This document shows, in pieces, positions 43,829-55,800 of a DNA stretch of 64,000 bases. The translations under genes and the position numbers were made by a program. The notes under the pieces are model-generated. The model searched no databases. It was given only the letters and a program-made list of their open reading frames with translations, and was not told the DNA's origin. Source of the DNA: Bacteroidales bacterium (GTDB lineage Bacteria > Bacteroidota > Bacteroidia > Bacteroidales > WCHB1-69); NCBI GenBank assembly GCA_017551725.1, contig JAFZKY010000023.1, forward strand, positions 1 through 64,000, in the 5' to 3' direction. How positions within the stretch are numbered: position 1 is the first letter of the stretch; each line of letters starts with the position of its first letter.

Positions 43829-46800
43829 ATGAAAAAAACAATTTTTACCCTGATAATGTTTCTGGCCGGAATAGGAATGCTGGAAGCGCAGAACACCTGC
43901 TTGGCTCCTTCGGGGCTGACGGCATCTCCCCACACGCCAAATATCGGAGACGTGACATTGAATTGGGAAGCGCCGCAAAGTCCTTCTCAGCAGATCCTCA
44001 GTTGGGCAACCCCGGCGGCGGCCTCCAGTCCGGCAGGGTGGGGCAGCAGCTCCAACGGCGCGGCTGCGATTCGTTTTACCACCACCGACTTGCAACCCTA
44101 TTCGGGCTATGAAATGACTGCCGTGTCGTTTATTCCGGCGCTGCCGTCCTATTCATGTACCTATACCATCCGGATTTGGGAAGGTGGATCGGTAAATGAA
44201 ACCACCTCCGCCATTGTGCCTGGCAATATGGTGAGTGAACAGGTTGTCACCCAAAATCTTATTGTGAATACTCAGAATATGGTCCGTTTGACCCGTCCAT
44301 ACACTATTAACCCATCGCGGGAAGTCTGGATCGGGATTAGTTGTCAGGTGATAACATCAGGTATGCCGATTTATGTCGGCACGAACACGGTGGTCCCATT
44401 CAAAAACCTGTGGGTAAATAACATTACGGAGAGTTGGGAAGTGCAGACAACCGGCAACTTTTCCATCTTTGGCATCCTGGAGAGAAGCGACTACATTCCT
44501 TCTGGTTATAAGGTTTATCGTGATGGAACCCTCTTGACATCCTCAACAATCACACAAAGCACTTATGTGGACAATCCGCAGGTCAACGGTTTGTACGAGT
44601 ATGGCGTAACCTCTGTATATGCAAACGGTTGTGAATCGCAGCCGGTTACCCTTTCGGTTCAGCTGGGCAATCCTTGTATGCTCTCGTCGTTGCCGTACTG
44701 GCAGAATTTCGACGGCTATGTGGGCAACACCGCCACGACCGTTGCCAGCCATGTGCTGCCCGAATGTTGGAGCTATCTGAACGAAGGCACTACCAATCCG
44801 GGACTTCCCTCCACGTATGCTTCAGAATCATACGCCCAATCGGGAGTGAATTCCATACGGTTCAATGTGGGTGTTTCTGCTACGGACGGAAACCAGTACG
44901 CCATTCTGCCGAAAACGGACAATGTTGCCTATTCTCCAAACATGTTGAAGATGGAGTTTGATGCCCGGAGTTCTTCGGAGACCAACCCGTTCAATTTAGC
45001 TGTGGGTGTGATGAGCGACCCCACCGACCCGACCACGTTCCAGCAGGTGGCGCTGTATTCCATCACCAGTACCAATTACACCACTATGCGGACGGATTTC
45101 AGTAACTTTGCTGGCAATGGAAACTATGTGGTTTTGAAGGCTTTGAAGGGAACTGTGGCAAATACCGGCTATGTGGATAATGTCATCCTTGGCGATGCAA
45201 ACCTGCTGCCGAAGCCCGACAGCGTGGTGGCCTCCAATATGACCACCTCATCGGTGACTTTGGCGTGGCGTGAAAACGGTTCCGCTGGTAACTGGGTTGT
45301 GGAGTATGGCCCGAAAGGTTTCACGCTTGGCACTGGTGACATGACTGATGCCAATGCCACCCACACGGTTGTTTCAGGGCTGATGCCCGGCACCAGCTAC
45401 GACTTTTATGTGCGCTCATTAGGTGTGGCCAACGATACCAGCGCCTACAGCTGGGTGTGCCAGACGCAGACGGCGTGCGATATGTTGACCTCACTGCCCT
45501 ATATGGAGGATTTCGACTCTTGGCCTGCCGTGACGGGTGCGACCTCTGTCAACAACCTTCCGAACTGCTGGCAGTATATCAATACGGGAACCAATTGGGT
45601 GGGATACCCGGCGGTGTTCAGCAGTAGCACATACGCTCATTCCGGCTTGAATAGCATAAGATTCTATTCCACTACGGTGGGAACAAACGGCAATGGCGAC
45701 CAATATGCCATCTTGCCACGCGTGGATGTTTCCATATATCCGATAAACACGTTGGAACTTTCGTTTATAGTAAAAAGATTATCCACCGCCTCGTATGGCT
45801 GCAACCTGAACATTGGTGTAATGACCGACCCGGCTGACGCCTCCACGTTCACCTCGGTGGCTACAGTGAGTCTTTCATCGAGTGAAACGGGCTTTGAGAG
45901 CCGGTCGGTGTCTTTTGCCAATTATAGTGGCTCAGGCCAATATATCGCCATCAAGTTGGCGCAGCCGAGCAGCAATTACAATGTAGCCTACGTGGACGAC
46001 ATCCAGCTGGGGGTGAACTCCACATGTTCTAAACCCACATCTGTGCGGGTTACGGATGTGACAGAAAACTCGGCCACGGTTCGATGGACTCCGACAGGTT
46101 CGGAAAGCCGTTGGGATGTAGTCGTAGTGCCGGCGGATGATGACTTGTCGTTAGGCATGATTATGACAACTACAACGAATGAGTTCACTTATACGAACTT
46201 GAACCCCAGCACCGACTATTGTGCGTATGTGCGGGCCAATTGCGGTTCGGATCAAAGCCAGTGGACCTTCAAGACCCGTTTCACCACGCGGTGCGATGTC
46301 ATCACCACGTTGCCCTACAGCGAGAGCTTCGACACGTATGGCACGGCCACATCCTCCTCGACCACCACTCCGGGACCTTTCCCGCCTTGCTGGACACGGA
46401 GAAACACAAACACGTCGAACGTCTATCCTTTTGTTTCCTCCACATATAAATACAACGGTGTGGGATCCTTGTACATGTGTAATGGCGGCAGTTCGTATTA
46501 CACGCTGGCGATATCGGAGGCCTTCGACCTTTCCAGTTATAGCGGCAGCGATGTGGCTCTTTCGTTTAAGGCCTTGAGAAGTTCGACAAGCAATGGCTAC
46601 GGCAGAGTGAGTGTGGGCATCATGACCAATCCGGATGATATGAGCACCTTCACATCGCTGAAGGACCTATTCGGCGTGGATTTTCCTGCTGTAAACACCT
46701 GGTACGAACACATCGTCAAACTGCCTTATACCAACAGACCGTTCTATTTGGCTGTTTACCAACCAGCCTTGGAGCAGAGTTATGCATATATCGATGACAT

Positions 46801-49800
46801 TAAAATAGATGTGGCACCAACTTGTATGGAGCCTTCCAGTCTGCGGGTGAACGAGATTACCGGTTCCTCGGCCAAATTAACATGGACGCCAGCCCCGTAT
46901 GGCGTGAGCGACTATGTGGTGGAGTATTCCGTAGCCGGCAGCAACAACTGGTCATCGCCCCAAACAGTACACGGAGCCTCGTTCCGTCTGACGGAGTTGC
47001 AGCCCAGCACCCATTATGATGTGCGGGTGTATTCGAGTTGCCAGTATGGTACGGGCACACCGTTGGAGCTTTCCTTTTCCACCTTCTGTGCTGTGCCCAA
47101 CACTACAGCAGTGGGTACGGGCACGACAAACACCGCCTATGTGCCGGCATATTCCACATACAAATACAGCTATTCGCAGCAGATATATCTGGCCAGCGAG
47201 ATGCAAGGGGCACAGGATATCTCCAGTATCAGTTTCCAATATGCGGGAACTTCCTCTGCAAAACGGGATTTGACCATCTATCTGATGCACACCACGGCCA
47301 CCTCAATCCCATCCTGGCTCTCCATTGAGACCGCCCAAAAGGTGTTTGACGGAACGGTGGTCTGGGAGCCTAACACGGAAAATTCCGGCTGGAACACCAT
47401 TCTGCTGGATTCTGTTTTCCATTATAACGGCACCAGTAACTTGGTGTTGATTGTGGATAACAACAGCACAGAGACAGGCGGCACGTCGGCCAAGAATTTC
47501 AAAACGCATACCTCCACCAGCAACATAACCCGTTATGTGAACACTACTTCGCTTGCCTCTATAGATAACTTCAACCCATACAATATGTTAGTGGCGGGTA
47601 CCGGTGCAACGGCGCGTAACAATATCCGCTTTACCTCGTGCAACAGTGCCACCTGTGTGCCTCCTGTGGCCTGGTTCACCGACATCAGCAGCACCAGCGT
47701 GACCATTGACCTGTCGCCCGGCAACGGCGAGACCGAATGGCTGTTGGAATACAAGAAGGGCTCTAGTTCCACTTGGACATCGGCGGGAAATATCCATATA
47801 CATCCTTATTCGCTGGGCAATCTCACACCGAGCACGGACTACCAGTTCAGATTGTCCTCTGCCTGCGGAGCAACGTACAGTACAGAAAAGACGTATTTGA
47901 ATGCGCATACCCCCTGTACGGAAATCACCATTCCTTATTTCGACGGTTTTGAAACGTATGGAACACCTTCAACTTCCACATCTGCAGCCTCTCCGGGTTT
48001 GTATCCTCCATGTTGGATGTCGTTATGCGCCATGGATGCTCCATATCCGTACATCTATGCCAATCAGCATTATAGCGGAGCAGGATGCCTTTATATGAAT
48101 GGAACTTCTGCCAACTACTGCTATGCCATCATGCCACCGTTGGAGGCTTCGGTCAAGATGGACAGTCTGCAAATCAAATTCTTCGCAAGGAAAACCAATA
48201 ACAGTTATTACGTGGAGGTGGGTATCATGTCGGATCCCAATGACCGGAGCACGTTCGAGCGGGTGGGTATTTGCTATCCCTTGCTTAAAGACAATTGGGA
48301 GTTGATGGAGATTTTCACCACCTCGTATGCGGGAACCGGACGTTATATTGCTTTCCGAACGCCGTCAGCCCTTTCGCAGTCTATCATGTATCTGGATGAT
48401 ATTGATGTGAAATACAAGCAGAGCTGTATGTCGGTGGAGAACATCAATGCATCGGAAATCCATCACGATGAAGCTACCATCACATGGAGCCCGAGAGGAA
48501 TGGAGGGTAATTGGAACTATGTATATGGGCCGAAGGATTCTGTGGATTTGAACAATGCGGTAGTCAATAGTACTACAACGAATACGGCGGTTTTGACCAA
48601 TCTGACGAGTCAAACCGATTACGATGTCTTTATCCAGGCCGACTGCGGTTCCAATTCTCTCAGCGATTGGATGAAATACACGTTTTCCACGCCCTGTTCA
48701 CCCATCGCCTCTTTGCCATATATTGAAAATTTTGATTCTTATACAGTTACAGGAACGGCGTATTTGACGGACTGCTGGACAAAATCAACCGACGACCCCA
48801 ATCCATATCCGTATCGGACCAGTATGTATGCCGCTTCTGTTCCTAACGCCATTTATTTTGCCAATAGTACCGCAGCTTCGTACAGTATGGCTATTATGCA
48901 GGAGATGGACCCGTCCATAGCGATAAACACCTTGCAGGTTACCTTCAAGACGTATGCGCAATCGTCGTATTTGAGTACCACTATGACGGTAGGTGTGATA
49001 AGCAACCCGTCCGATATTAACACTTTTGTTCCTATTGCTACTTTCCATAATACTACGGGTAATGTGTGGGAATCCCATACAGCCTCGTTAACATCCTATA
49101 CTGGCCTTGGACGGCATATTGCATTCAAAGCGCAGGGTACCCAAATCCTTTTGGATGATGTTTTCATTGATCTTGTTGCGGGCTGTGGCAATCCCAGCAA
49201 CGTGTCGGTGAGCCAGGTGGATCGTCATTCGGCAACGGTTTCCTGGACACCGGTAAGCGGTGTTGCCGCCTACGAGTTGTATCCGGTGCCTTACGGTCAT
49301 AACAGCTCCGTGTCCGATGTGACGCCGGTGGTGGTGACATCCTCGCCTTGCACGCTGGCAGGTCTTACCGCCGGAACAAATTACACGCTCTACATACGCA
49401 GTGTGTGTGCGAACAACGCGGGCTACTCGAACTTTGTGCAAGCGTTGTTTGAAACGGAATGCGAACCCATTAACCAGATGCCGTGGTTTGAGGATTTTGA
49501 CGGGGAGGACGGCACGACTTCCACGTCGGCTGCCACCAACAACCTACCGTTGTGCTGGAACTACATCAACGAGGGTGGCGCGAACTACACATCCTATAAT
49601 GGATACCCCATTGTGTTCAGGGGATCCACGCTGGCGCAATCCGCCCCCAACGCTATCCGTTTCGACCGCGGAACATCCACCAATTATTATGCTGACCAAT
49701 ATGCCATTTTGCCGGAAATCGACACGACACTCTTCCCGATTCAAACCCTGGAACTGTCATTTGATGCCCGAAAAGGAAATCAGACCTATCCTTCAATGAC

Positions 49801-52672
49801 CTTGATTGTCGGCGTAATGACTGATACTTCGAACTTCCTCTCGTTCAGACCGGTAGATACCGTTTCTGTCACCAACACCACGTATGACCATTATACGGTG
49901 TTCATGAACAAATATCAGGAAACAGAAGGACGGTGGATTGCGATAGCCGCCAAGTTATTGCCCAACGGTACCAATAGCGGTTACGTGGACAATATAGGAT
50001 TGGCTGTTTCTGCTGTTTGTATGCCGGTTGATCGCCCGGTGCTTACACAAGCATCGCCGCACACCCTTACCATACAATGGGGTGTGAATGGCAGCGAGAC
50101 AGATTGGAAAGTGCAGTACAAACCGGTTGCGGATTCCGTTTGGGCGGAAGATGAAGTGTCCGTCAATCCGTACACCATCTCCAACCTGCTTGCTAATACG
50201 GAATATGAAATCCAGGTGCTGGCTGTTTGTGGACAGAATTTTTATTCCATCCCGTCTCAAATGCTTGTGGCTAGCACGGATTGCGAGCCTCTGGATTCGC
50301 TGCCGTATGCGGTGAACTTCGATAATTATTTGCATACCAATTACCCGATGACGGGAGCTTCGAATGTGCCGTCTTGTTGGCATGCGTTGAATAGCGGTAC
50401 ATCGTATTCGAATTATCCGTATGTATCCTATGGTAATGAATATGCCCAATCCGGAAACTACAGCCTGCAATTCTGGGTCGGAACATCCGGAACCTACAGT
50501 ACCCAGTATGCTGTTTTGCCGGAAGTGTATCCCACACTGTTCCCGGTTAACGAACTTGAATTGTCGTTCGATGTGCGTGCATACTCGGTGTATGGTTCTG
50601 TACCTACTTTCACCTGCCTGATTGGTTTGATGTCAGACTATTTTGACGAAAATACGTTTGAAGTGGTTGATTCCTTGGTTATTAATACGGAGTCTTATCA
50701 GCATTATCGAATATTCTTCAATAATTATACGGGCAATGGGCGTTTCCTGACCATCAAGGTGCCGAAACTGACATATAACAACCAGGGCTGTTTCGACAAC
50801 ATCGTAATTTCGCACGCATCATCTTGTCTGCCAGTGGATAATGTTACCGTTTCCAACATTGATAACCAATCCGCTGTGCTGACCTGGCATCCCAACGGCA
50901 CGGAGACGGCATGGAACATCCGTTATCGTTCGGTAGGAGATACAGCTTGGAGTATGTCTTCCGCTACAAACACAACTGCAACCCTCACAGGCTTGACGAG
51001 CAATACCATTTATGAGGTTCAGATTCAAGCCTCCTGTAATTCCGATTGGAGTGTCTCGGTTCTGTTTGAAACGGAATGTAACGACAGAACACAACTGCCC
51101 TATGTGGAGAATTTTGATAATGTGACAGGAACCACCGATCGGAATGTCAATGTGCTTCCTGACTGCTGGCGGTATATCAATACAGGCTTGTACTCTGCCA
51201 ATACGGGTTGTCCTACTGTTTATGAAGGCCAAGGTAATGCGCTCAATGGATTGAACAGCTTGCATTTTTATACTTCTAAAAACGGTTCCAGTGGTGATCA
51301 ATTTGCGGTGCTGCCGCCTATCGACATCACCCAGCATCCGATTAACACGTTGCAGCTCACCTTTATGGGTCGTAGCCAAAGTACTTCCAACACCAATCAG
51401 TTCTTCCTTTTGGTGGGTATGTTGGGGGCTGCGAACGATCCGTACACTATGATGGTGGTGGATACGTTCATTACGAATAGTTCCACTTACCAAACCAAGA
51501 CTGTCCGTTTCGACAACTTTGTGGGTATCGGCAAGTATATTGTGCTGGTGGCTCCGAAGCCTTCCAGCGGAACGAATGCGGGCTATGTAGATAGCTTGGT
51601 GCTGAGCCTGTTGCCGTGTGCCGAGCCGACCGCCTTGACGGTGAGTGGTGTTTCGGCGGTTTCGGCTCAGGTGGGTTGGAGTGCCGGTGATGCCACCGCC
51701 TGGAATCTTCAGTACAAGAGCGGCTCCGGCGACTGGAGTGCTTCTGTCCCGTTGACAACACCCAACTATACGCTGACGGGCCTGCAGCCTGGTACTGCGT
51801 ATCAGGTGCGAGTACAGACAAACTGTGGCAATGGCAGTGTCAGCGAGTGGGTCATGCAAAGCTTCACCACAGAGGCTTGTGCCGCTCCTTCCATCCCGGT
51901 GATTTCGGACATCACCGCGACCACCGCCACGGCGACGTGGACTGCCGGTAGCGGCGAGACCGACTGGACATTCGAGTACAAGGCCACATCTGCTTCGGAG
52001 TGGAATATCACCATCCCTGTACACAACACGCCCACATACAGCATGAGCAGCCTCACGGCCAGCACCTCATACGATGTGCGGGTGAAGGGGGTGTGCGGAA
52101 CCGGCAGCAGCGACTGGTCACCGGTGCAGACCTTCACCACAGAGACCGCTCCCGTTTGTCCCGCTCCCACTAATCTTGGTGTTTCAGACATTACCAAGAA
52201 CAGCGTTGTGCTGGATTGGACCCAAACAGGCAGTGTGACTAACTGGACAGTAAACTACAAAGAGGTCGCTGCGGCCAATTGGTCCACGGCCACGGCTACG
52301 ACTCATCCTTATACGCTTACGGGTCTCGAGCCCGAAACTGCTTATTCTGTATATGTGGTGGCCAACTGCACGGATGATTCAAGCGAACCTTCCAACACCG
52401 TCAACTTCTCCACGCTGCCCGACGGCATCGCTGACTACGAGTTGGGCATTACGCTCTACCCGAATCCGAACAATGGACAGTTTACAGTGAACAGGGTTCA
52501 GGGGACAGTGGACAGGGTACAGGTTTATGATGTGTATGGCAAGTTGTTGAAGACGGTGGAGGTGAATGGCAATACCGTTGAGCTTGATGTGAGAGAACTT
52601 TCTGCTGGTATGTATTTCGTGCGCATCCATACCGAGAAGGGCGTGGTGACGAAGAATTTTGTGAAGAAGTGA
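43829..52672 (+). CDS. Giant T9SS-exported adhesin, paralogue 1
   Basis: This is a 2947-residue protein with signal peptide 1-21 (ending MLEAQ). The first 280 residues are an FN3-like domain with a large insertion. Eight cleaved-adhesin-like (choice-of-anchor J) modules follow, each opening with a Cys and an LPY.E.FD-type motif at about 44.67, 45.48, 46.29, 47.92, 48.69, 49.46, 50.28 and 51.08 kb, alternating with FN3 domains. Near 47.1 kb one position holds a different domain (YKYSYSQQIYLASE) shared with the 3830-residue protein. Three tandem FN3 domains and a T9SS type A signal (from LYPNPNNGQFTV, ending NFVKK) close it. Cleaved-adhesin modules in gingipains bind host proteins and haem; no protease domain is present here. 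A surface adhesin role is inferred. Confidence 0.93.
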   Translation: MKKTIFTLIMFLAGIGMLEAQNTCLAPSGLTASPHTPNIGDVTLNWEAPQSPSQQILSWATPAAASSPAGWGSSSNGAAAIRFTTTDLQPYSGYEMTAVSFIPALPSYSCTYTIRIWEGGSVNETTSAIVPGNMVSEQVVTQNLIVNTQNMVRLTRPYTINPSREVWIGISCQVITSGMPIYVGTNTVVPFKNLWVNNITESWEVQTTGNFSIFGILERSDYIPSGYKVYRDGTLLTSSTITQSTYVDNPQVNGLYEYGVTSVYANGCESQPVTLSVQLGNPCMLSSLPYWQNFDGYVGNTATTVASHVLPECWSYLNEGTTNPGLPSTYASESYAQSGVNSIRFNVGVSATDGNQYAILPKTDNVAYSPNMLKMEFDARSSSETNPFNLAVGVMSDPTDPTTFQQVALYSITSTNYTTMRTDFSNFAGNGNYVVLKALKGTVANTGYVDNVILGDANLLPKPDSVVASNMTTSSVTLAWRENGSAGNWVVEYGPKGFTLGTGDMTDANATHTVVSGLMPGTSYDFYVRSLGVANDTSAYSWVCQTQTACDMLTSLPYMEDFDSWPAVTGATSVNNLPNCWQYINTGTNWVGYPAVFSSSTYAHSGLNSIRFYSTTVGTNGNGDQYAILPRVDVSIYPINTLELSFIVKRLSTASYGCNLNIGVMTDPADASTFTSVATVSLSSSETGFESRSVSFANYSGSGQYIAIKLAQPSSNYNVAYVDDIQLGVNSTCSKPTSVRVTDVTENSATVRWTPTGSESRWDVVVVPADDDLSLGMIMTTTTNEFTYTNLNPSTDYCAYVRANCGSDQSQWTFKTRFTTRCDVITTLPYSESFDTYGTATSSSTTTPGPFPPCWTRRNTNTSNVYPFVSSTYKYNGVGSLYMCNGGSSYYTLAISEAFDLSSYSGSDVALSFKALRSSTSNGYGRVSVGIMTNPDDMSTFTSLKDLFGVDFPAVNTWYEHIVKLPYTNRPFYLAVYQPALEQSYAYIDDIKIDVAPTCMEPSSLRVNEITGSSAKLTWTPAPYGVSDYVVEYSVAGSNNWSSPQTVHGASFRLTELQPSTHYDVRVYSSCQYGTGTPLELSFSTFCAVPNTTAVGTGTTNTAYVPAYSTYKYSYSQQIYLASEMQGAQDISSISFQYAGTSSAKRDLTIYLMHTTATSIPSWLSIETAQKVFDGTVVWEPNTENSGWNTILLDSVFHYNGTSNLVLIVDNNSTETGGTSAKNFKTHTSTSNITRYVNTTSLASIDNFNPYNMLVAGTGATARNNIRFTSCNSATCVPPVAWFTDISSTSVTIDLSPGNGETEWLLEYKKGSSSTWTSAGNIHIHPYSLGNLTPSTDYQFRLSSACGATYSTEKTYLNAHTPCTEITIPYFDGFETYGTPSTSTSAASPGLYPPCWMSLCAMDAPYPYIYANQHYSGAGCLYMNGTSANYCYAIMPPLEASVKMDSLQIKFFARKTNNSYYVEVGIMSDPNDRSTFERVGICYPLLKDNWELMEIFTTSYAGTGRYIAFRTPSALSQSIMYLDDIDVKYKQSCMSVENINASEIHHDEATITWSPRGMEGNWNYVYGPKDSVDLNNAVVNSTTTNTAVLTNLTSQTDYDVFIQADCGSNSLSDWMKYTFSTPCSPIASLPYIENFDSYTVTGTAYLTDCWTKSTDDPNPYPYRTSMYAASVPNAIYFANSTAASYSMAIMQEMDPSIAINTLQVTFKTYAQSSYLSTTMTVGVISNPSDINTFVPIATFHNTTGNVWESHTASLTSYTGLGRHIAFKAQGTQILLDDVFIDLVAGCGNPSNVSVSQVDRHSATVSWTPVSGVAAYELYPVPYGHNSSVSDVTPVVVTSSPCTLAGLTAGTNYTLYIRSVCANNAGYSNFVQALFETECEPINQMPWFEDFDGEDGTTSTSAATNNLPLCWNYINEGGANYTSYNGYPIVFRGSTLAQSAPNAIRFDRGTSTNYYADQYAILPEIDTTLFPIQTLELSFDARKGNQTYPSMTLIVGVMTDTSNFLSFRPVDTVSVTNTTYDHYTVFMNKYQETEGRWIAIAAKLLPNGTNSGYVDNIGLAVSAVCMPVDRPVLTQASPHTLTIQWGVNGSETDWKVQYKPVADSVWAEDEVSVNPYTISNLLANTEYEIQVLAVCGQNFYSIPSQMLVASTDCEPLDSLPYAVNFDNYLHTNYPMTGASNVPSCWHALNSGTSYSNYPYVSYGNEYAQSGNYSLQFWVGTSGTYSTQYAVLPEVYPTLFPVNELELSFDVRAYSVYGSVPTFTCLIGLMSDYFDENTFEVVDSLVINTESYQHYRIFFNNYTGNGRFLTIKVPKLTYNNQGCFDNIVISHASSCLPVDNVTVSNIDNQSAVLTWHPNGTETAWNIRYRSVGDTAWSMSSATNTTATLTGLTSNTIYEVQIQASCNSDWSVSVLFETECNDRTQLPYVENFDNVTGTTDRNVNVLPDCWRYINTGLYSANTGCPTVYEGQGNALNGLNSLHFYTSKNGSSGDQFAVLPPIDITQHPINTLQLTFMGRSQSTSNTNQFFLLVGMLGAANDPYTMMVVDTFITNSSTYQTKTVRFDNFVGIGKYIVLVAPKPSSGTNAGYVDSLVLSLLPCAEPTALTVSGVSAVSAQVGWSAGDATAWNLQYKSGSGDWSASVPLTTPNYTLTGLQPGTAYQVRVQTNCGNGSVSEWVMQSFTTEACAAPSIPVISDITATTATATWTAGSGETDWTFEYKATSASEWNITIPVHNTPTYSMSSLTASTSYDVRVKGVCGTGSSDWSPVQTFTTETAPVCPAPTNLGVSDITKNSVVLDWTQTGSVTNWTVNYKEVAAANWSTATATTHPYTLTGLEPETAYSVYVVANCTDDSSEPSNTVNFSTLPDGIADYELGITLYPNPNNGQFTVNRVQGTVDRVQVYDVYGKLLKTVEVNGNTVELDVRELSAGMYFVRIHTEKGVVTKNFVKK
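52484..52525 (+). repeat. 21-bp tandem duplication in T9SS signal, copy 1
   Basis: Two consecutive 21-bp units (52484-52504 and 52505-52525) of the form ACAGTGrACAGGGTwCAGG encode TVNRVQG and TVDRVQV inside the C-terminal sorting domain. Arg is encoded by AGG in both. Confidence 0.85.
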
Positions 52673-52690
52673 AATCAGTATTTTTCAAAG

Positions 52691-52723
52691 AAAAACGGCA
52701 CAAGAAAAAGTGCCGTTTTTTTT
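52691..52723 (+). terminator. Rho-independent terminator after adhesin 1
   Basis: An 11-bp stem pairs AAAAACGGCAC (52691-52701) with GTGCCGTTTTT (52710-52720) around an 8-base A-rich loop, followed by more T residues. It starts 18 bp after the stop codon. Confidence 0.85.
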
Positions 52724-52724
52724 G

Positions 52725-52732
52725 TATTTTTG
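52725..52732 (+). promoter_or_regulatory. Candidate -7 element for adhesin 2
   Basis: TATTTTTG matches TAnnTTTG and directly follows the terminator's T-tract, 69 bp before the next ATG. This suggests the second adhesin has its own promoter. No -33 TTTG is seen, as that position falls inside the terminator loop. Confidence 0.5.
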
Positions 52733-52801
52733 CTTTCTATTATTGTTGTAACAAATAGATAAAAACGGTAACAATTATATATAACAATAAAAAAAACCAT
52801 T

Positions 52802-55800
52802 ATGAAAAAATTACTAATCCTTGTTTTGACCGTATGTTTGGCGACCATTGGATTTGCACAGACAAATCCGCCTGAAAACGTTGTTGTTACGCCTCTCTCT
52901 CACTCCCAGATGAAGATCACATGGGATGTGCCTTATGGTACCACCCAGCCTTCTCGACTGAATCTTTTTGATCAGGCTGACCTGGTGACACGCCCGGGTG
53001 CGGGGCAGAACGGCGAGGATATCAGCGCCATGTATGGCGGTCAGGGTAACTACGGTTACAATGCCAATGCCAATCTGAGCAATTTGGACAAATCGTTTTG
53101 GATGGCCGATGAGTTTACCTTGAACGGTGCGGCTGTGGTGTCTAAAATCGACTTTTTCGCTTACGTGACGGGCAGCACGCCCACCTCCATGCCGTTCACC
53201 GGCTGCTATGTGCGCATCTACGACACCCAGCCGATAGACTCCACGGCAGTGCCGGTGTGGACCAGCGGTACGGTCAGCTGTATGGTAGCGCAGGAGTGGA
53301 CCGGCATCTATCGTACCACGGCCACGGCCTTGACGAACACCGACCGTCCGATCATGCGGATCACGGCCAATATCAACACGCCGTTGCCTGCCGGCACGTA
53401 TTGGGTGGCCGTCTGCTTCACGGCTTCCAACACGCCCTGGATTGCCCCTCGCTCTATCCTCACCGAGTTGAGCACGGGTAATGCCATTCAGTACAACACC
53501 AATACTGGAAACTGGACGGCTTTGACGGACGGCACCTCCCTGGAACAGATGGGTATTCCGTTTGTGGTGAAGGGCGAGTTCGTGTCCGACAACCTGTCGG
53601 GTTTCAAAGTCTATCGTGACTATCTTCTTGCAGATACCGCGCTTATTGAAGGCTTCTCTTTCATTGATACCGGATTGCAGGAAAACACCTCCTATTGCTA
53701 TTCGGTGGAGGCCATCTACAGCACAGGGTCCCCGGCCATGTCGTCACCGGAATGTGAGAACACGCCTATTGCGCCCGTTGAGCCTTGTACCTTGGCCCAG
53801 CTTCCTTTCATTGAGCAATTTGATGGCTACACCACGGGCTCAGGTCATTTTGAGGTGCCCTGCTGGAACCGGAAATATACCACAACCGCCACATCTTATC
53901 CTTATCTGAACACTACCCATCTTTCCGGCAACGCAAGTGTGTATATGTATGCGTCAACAACGCTTAGCTCTTATATCATCGCGCCGCCATTGTTGTCAGA
54001 TACGCTGGCACGAAATGTTACGGTTAAGTTTTGGATGAAAAAGTCGTCGGCCACCTCGTCGGCGGCCATCCAGGTGGGTGTGATGGGCAATCCCACGGAT
54101 ATTAACACATTCACCCCCATCCAAACCTTCACCCCGGCGGCAAACACCGACTGGCAGGAGGCCACGATTAATCTGGCGGGCAGCACGGCCACGGGTCGCT
54201 ATGTCACGCTCAGATCCACAGGAGCTACCTCATACGTGGACGACTTCGGCATGTATTGGTCAGACTGCATGTATCCTTCCAAGATGGAAGTTTCAGGTAT
54301 GACCACCAATTCGGTGCAGATCTCTTGGAGTTCCACGGGAGTGTCTTCCTATGATTTCAGCTACAAGTTGCCGGGTGATGCCTCCTGGACGGATATGTTC
54401 GGCCTTACGGACACCTCCTACACGATTACCGGATTGGACGATGCCACCTCCTACACCGTGGAGGTTAGGGTGCGTCCGAACTGTGGCAGCGATATTTACT
54501 ACACCACGTCGCTCTCCTTTGTGACGGTCTGTCTGCCCAAGAACGCTCCGTATGTGGAGGACTTTGAGAGCTTTGCGGGCGGTTCTGCCGGCGGCTATCC
54601 GGTGCCGAACTGCTGGCGCAAGGACAATTCGTTGCCCAACCAGAATTTCCCGTATGTTAACAACTCCACGACAAATGCCTATTCCGGTAACAACTATTTG
54701 TATATGTATTCCTACACGGCAACAACCAGTGGTATAAACTATGTGGTGTTGCCCGCTTTTTCCAACCCGATGAATACGCTGGAACTCAACTTCATGGCGC
54801 GCAAGTCTTCTTCTACTTCAACGTATCAGGGCAGACTTTTTATCGGTATCGTGACCGATCCGGTGGATTTTGGTACATTCATACCCTTGGATACGCTTAG
54901 TCTTACGACCACAACCTACGAGCCGTATCTTTTGTCGTTTGCCAATTACAATGGCCCAAGTGGTTATATTGCCATGATAGCCCCCAAGCCGGATGGTTTC
55001 AACTATAATGGAATTTTTATCGACAACCTGTCGGTTACTGTGGCTGGATGTCCCATGCCGGAGAATCTGGTGCAGACACATGGTACCGACAACAGCATCT
55101 CCTGCTCCTGGAATGCGCCTGCGGGTACCACGCCTCTCTCCTATACGTTGGCATACATCGCTGCGGACGATCCGGATGCAGCCTGGACAGTAGTGCCTGG
55201 TCTCACCGATACCACGTACACGGCAACGGGTCTTGATGAAAATACCGCATACACATTCAAGGTGAAGATGACCTGTACCAACGGAGAGAGTGCATACTGC
55301 TTTGATGAGACGTTCATCACCGTTTGTACCGATGTGATGGATGTGCCGTATGTGCAGACATTCGAGGGCATGACCAACAACGCCTATATGGATTGCTGGA
55401 CGCGTCCGATGGCGTATGCTTCTTCCTCCACGCTGACCTATCCGTCGGTTTATAGCTCCACTTCGTATGCGCACGATGGTGGTGTGGCCTTGCGTTTCAG
55501 CAGTAAAAACGCTTGGGCGGCCACTCCGCCGATCAACGCCAATATTGAGAGCCTGTCGCTTAATTTCTGGGCTTACCAGGTGGCCAACACCTCCGGCAAC
55601 CTGGAGATTGGTGTCATGAGCAATCCGTTCGACACTTCCACCTTTGAGCTGGTCCACACAGTTCCCACATTGGCGGCTAGCCATCAGTTTGTGGAAGTCC
55701 GTTTCGACAGCGTGCAGACTACGGGCTACAACCGCCATATCGCCTTCCGATTGAACACGACGGGCACCGGCTTGTATTATATTGACGAATTGGATTTGAA

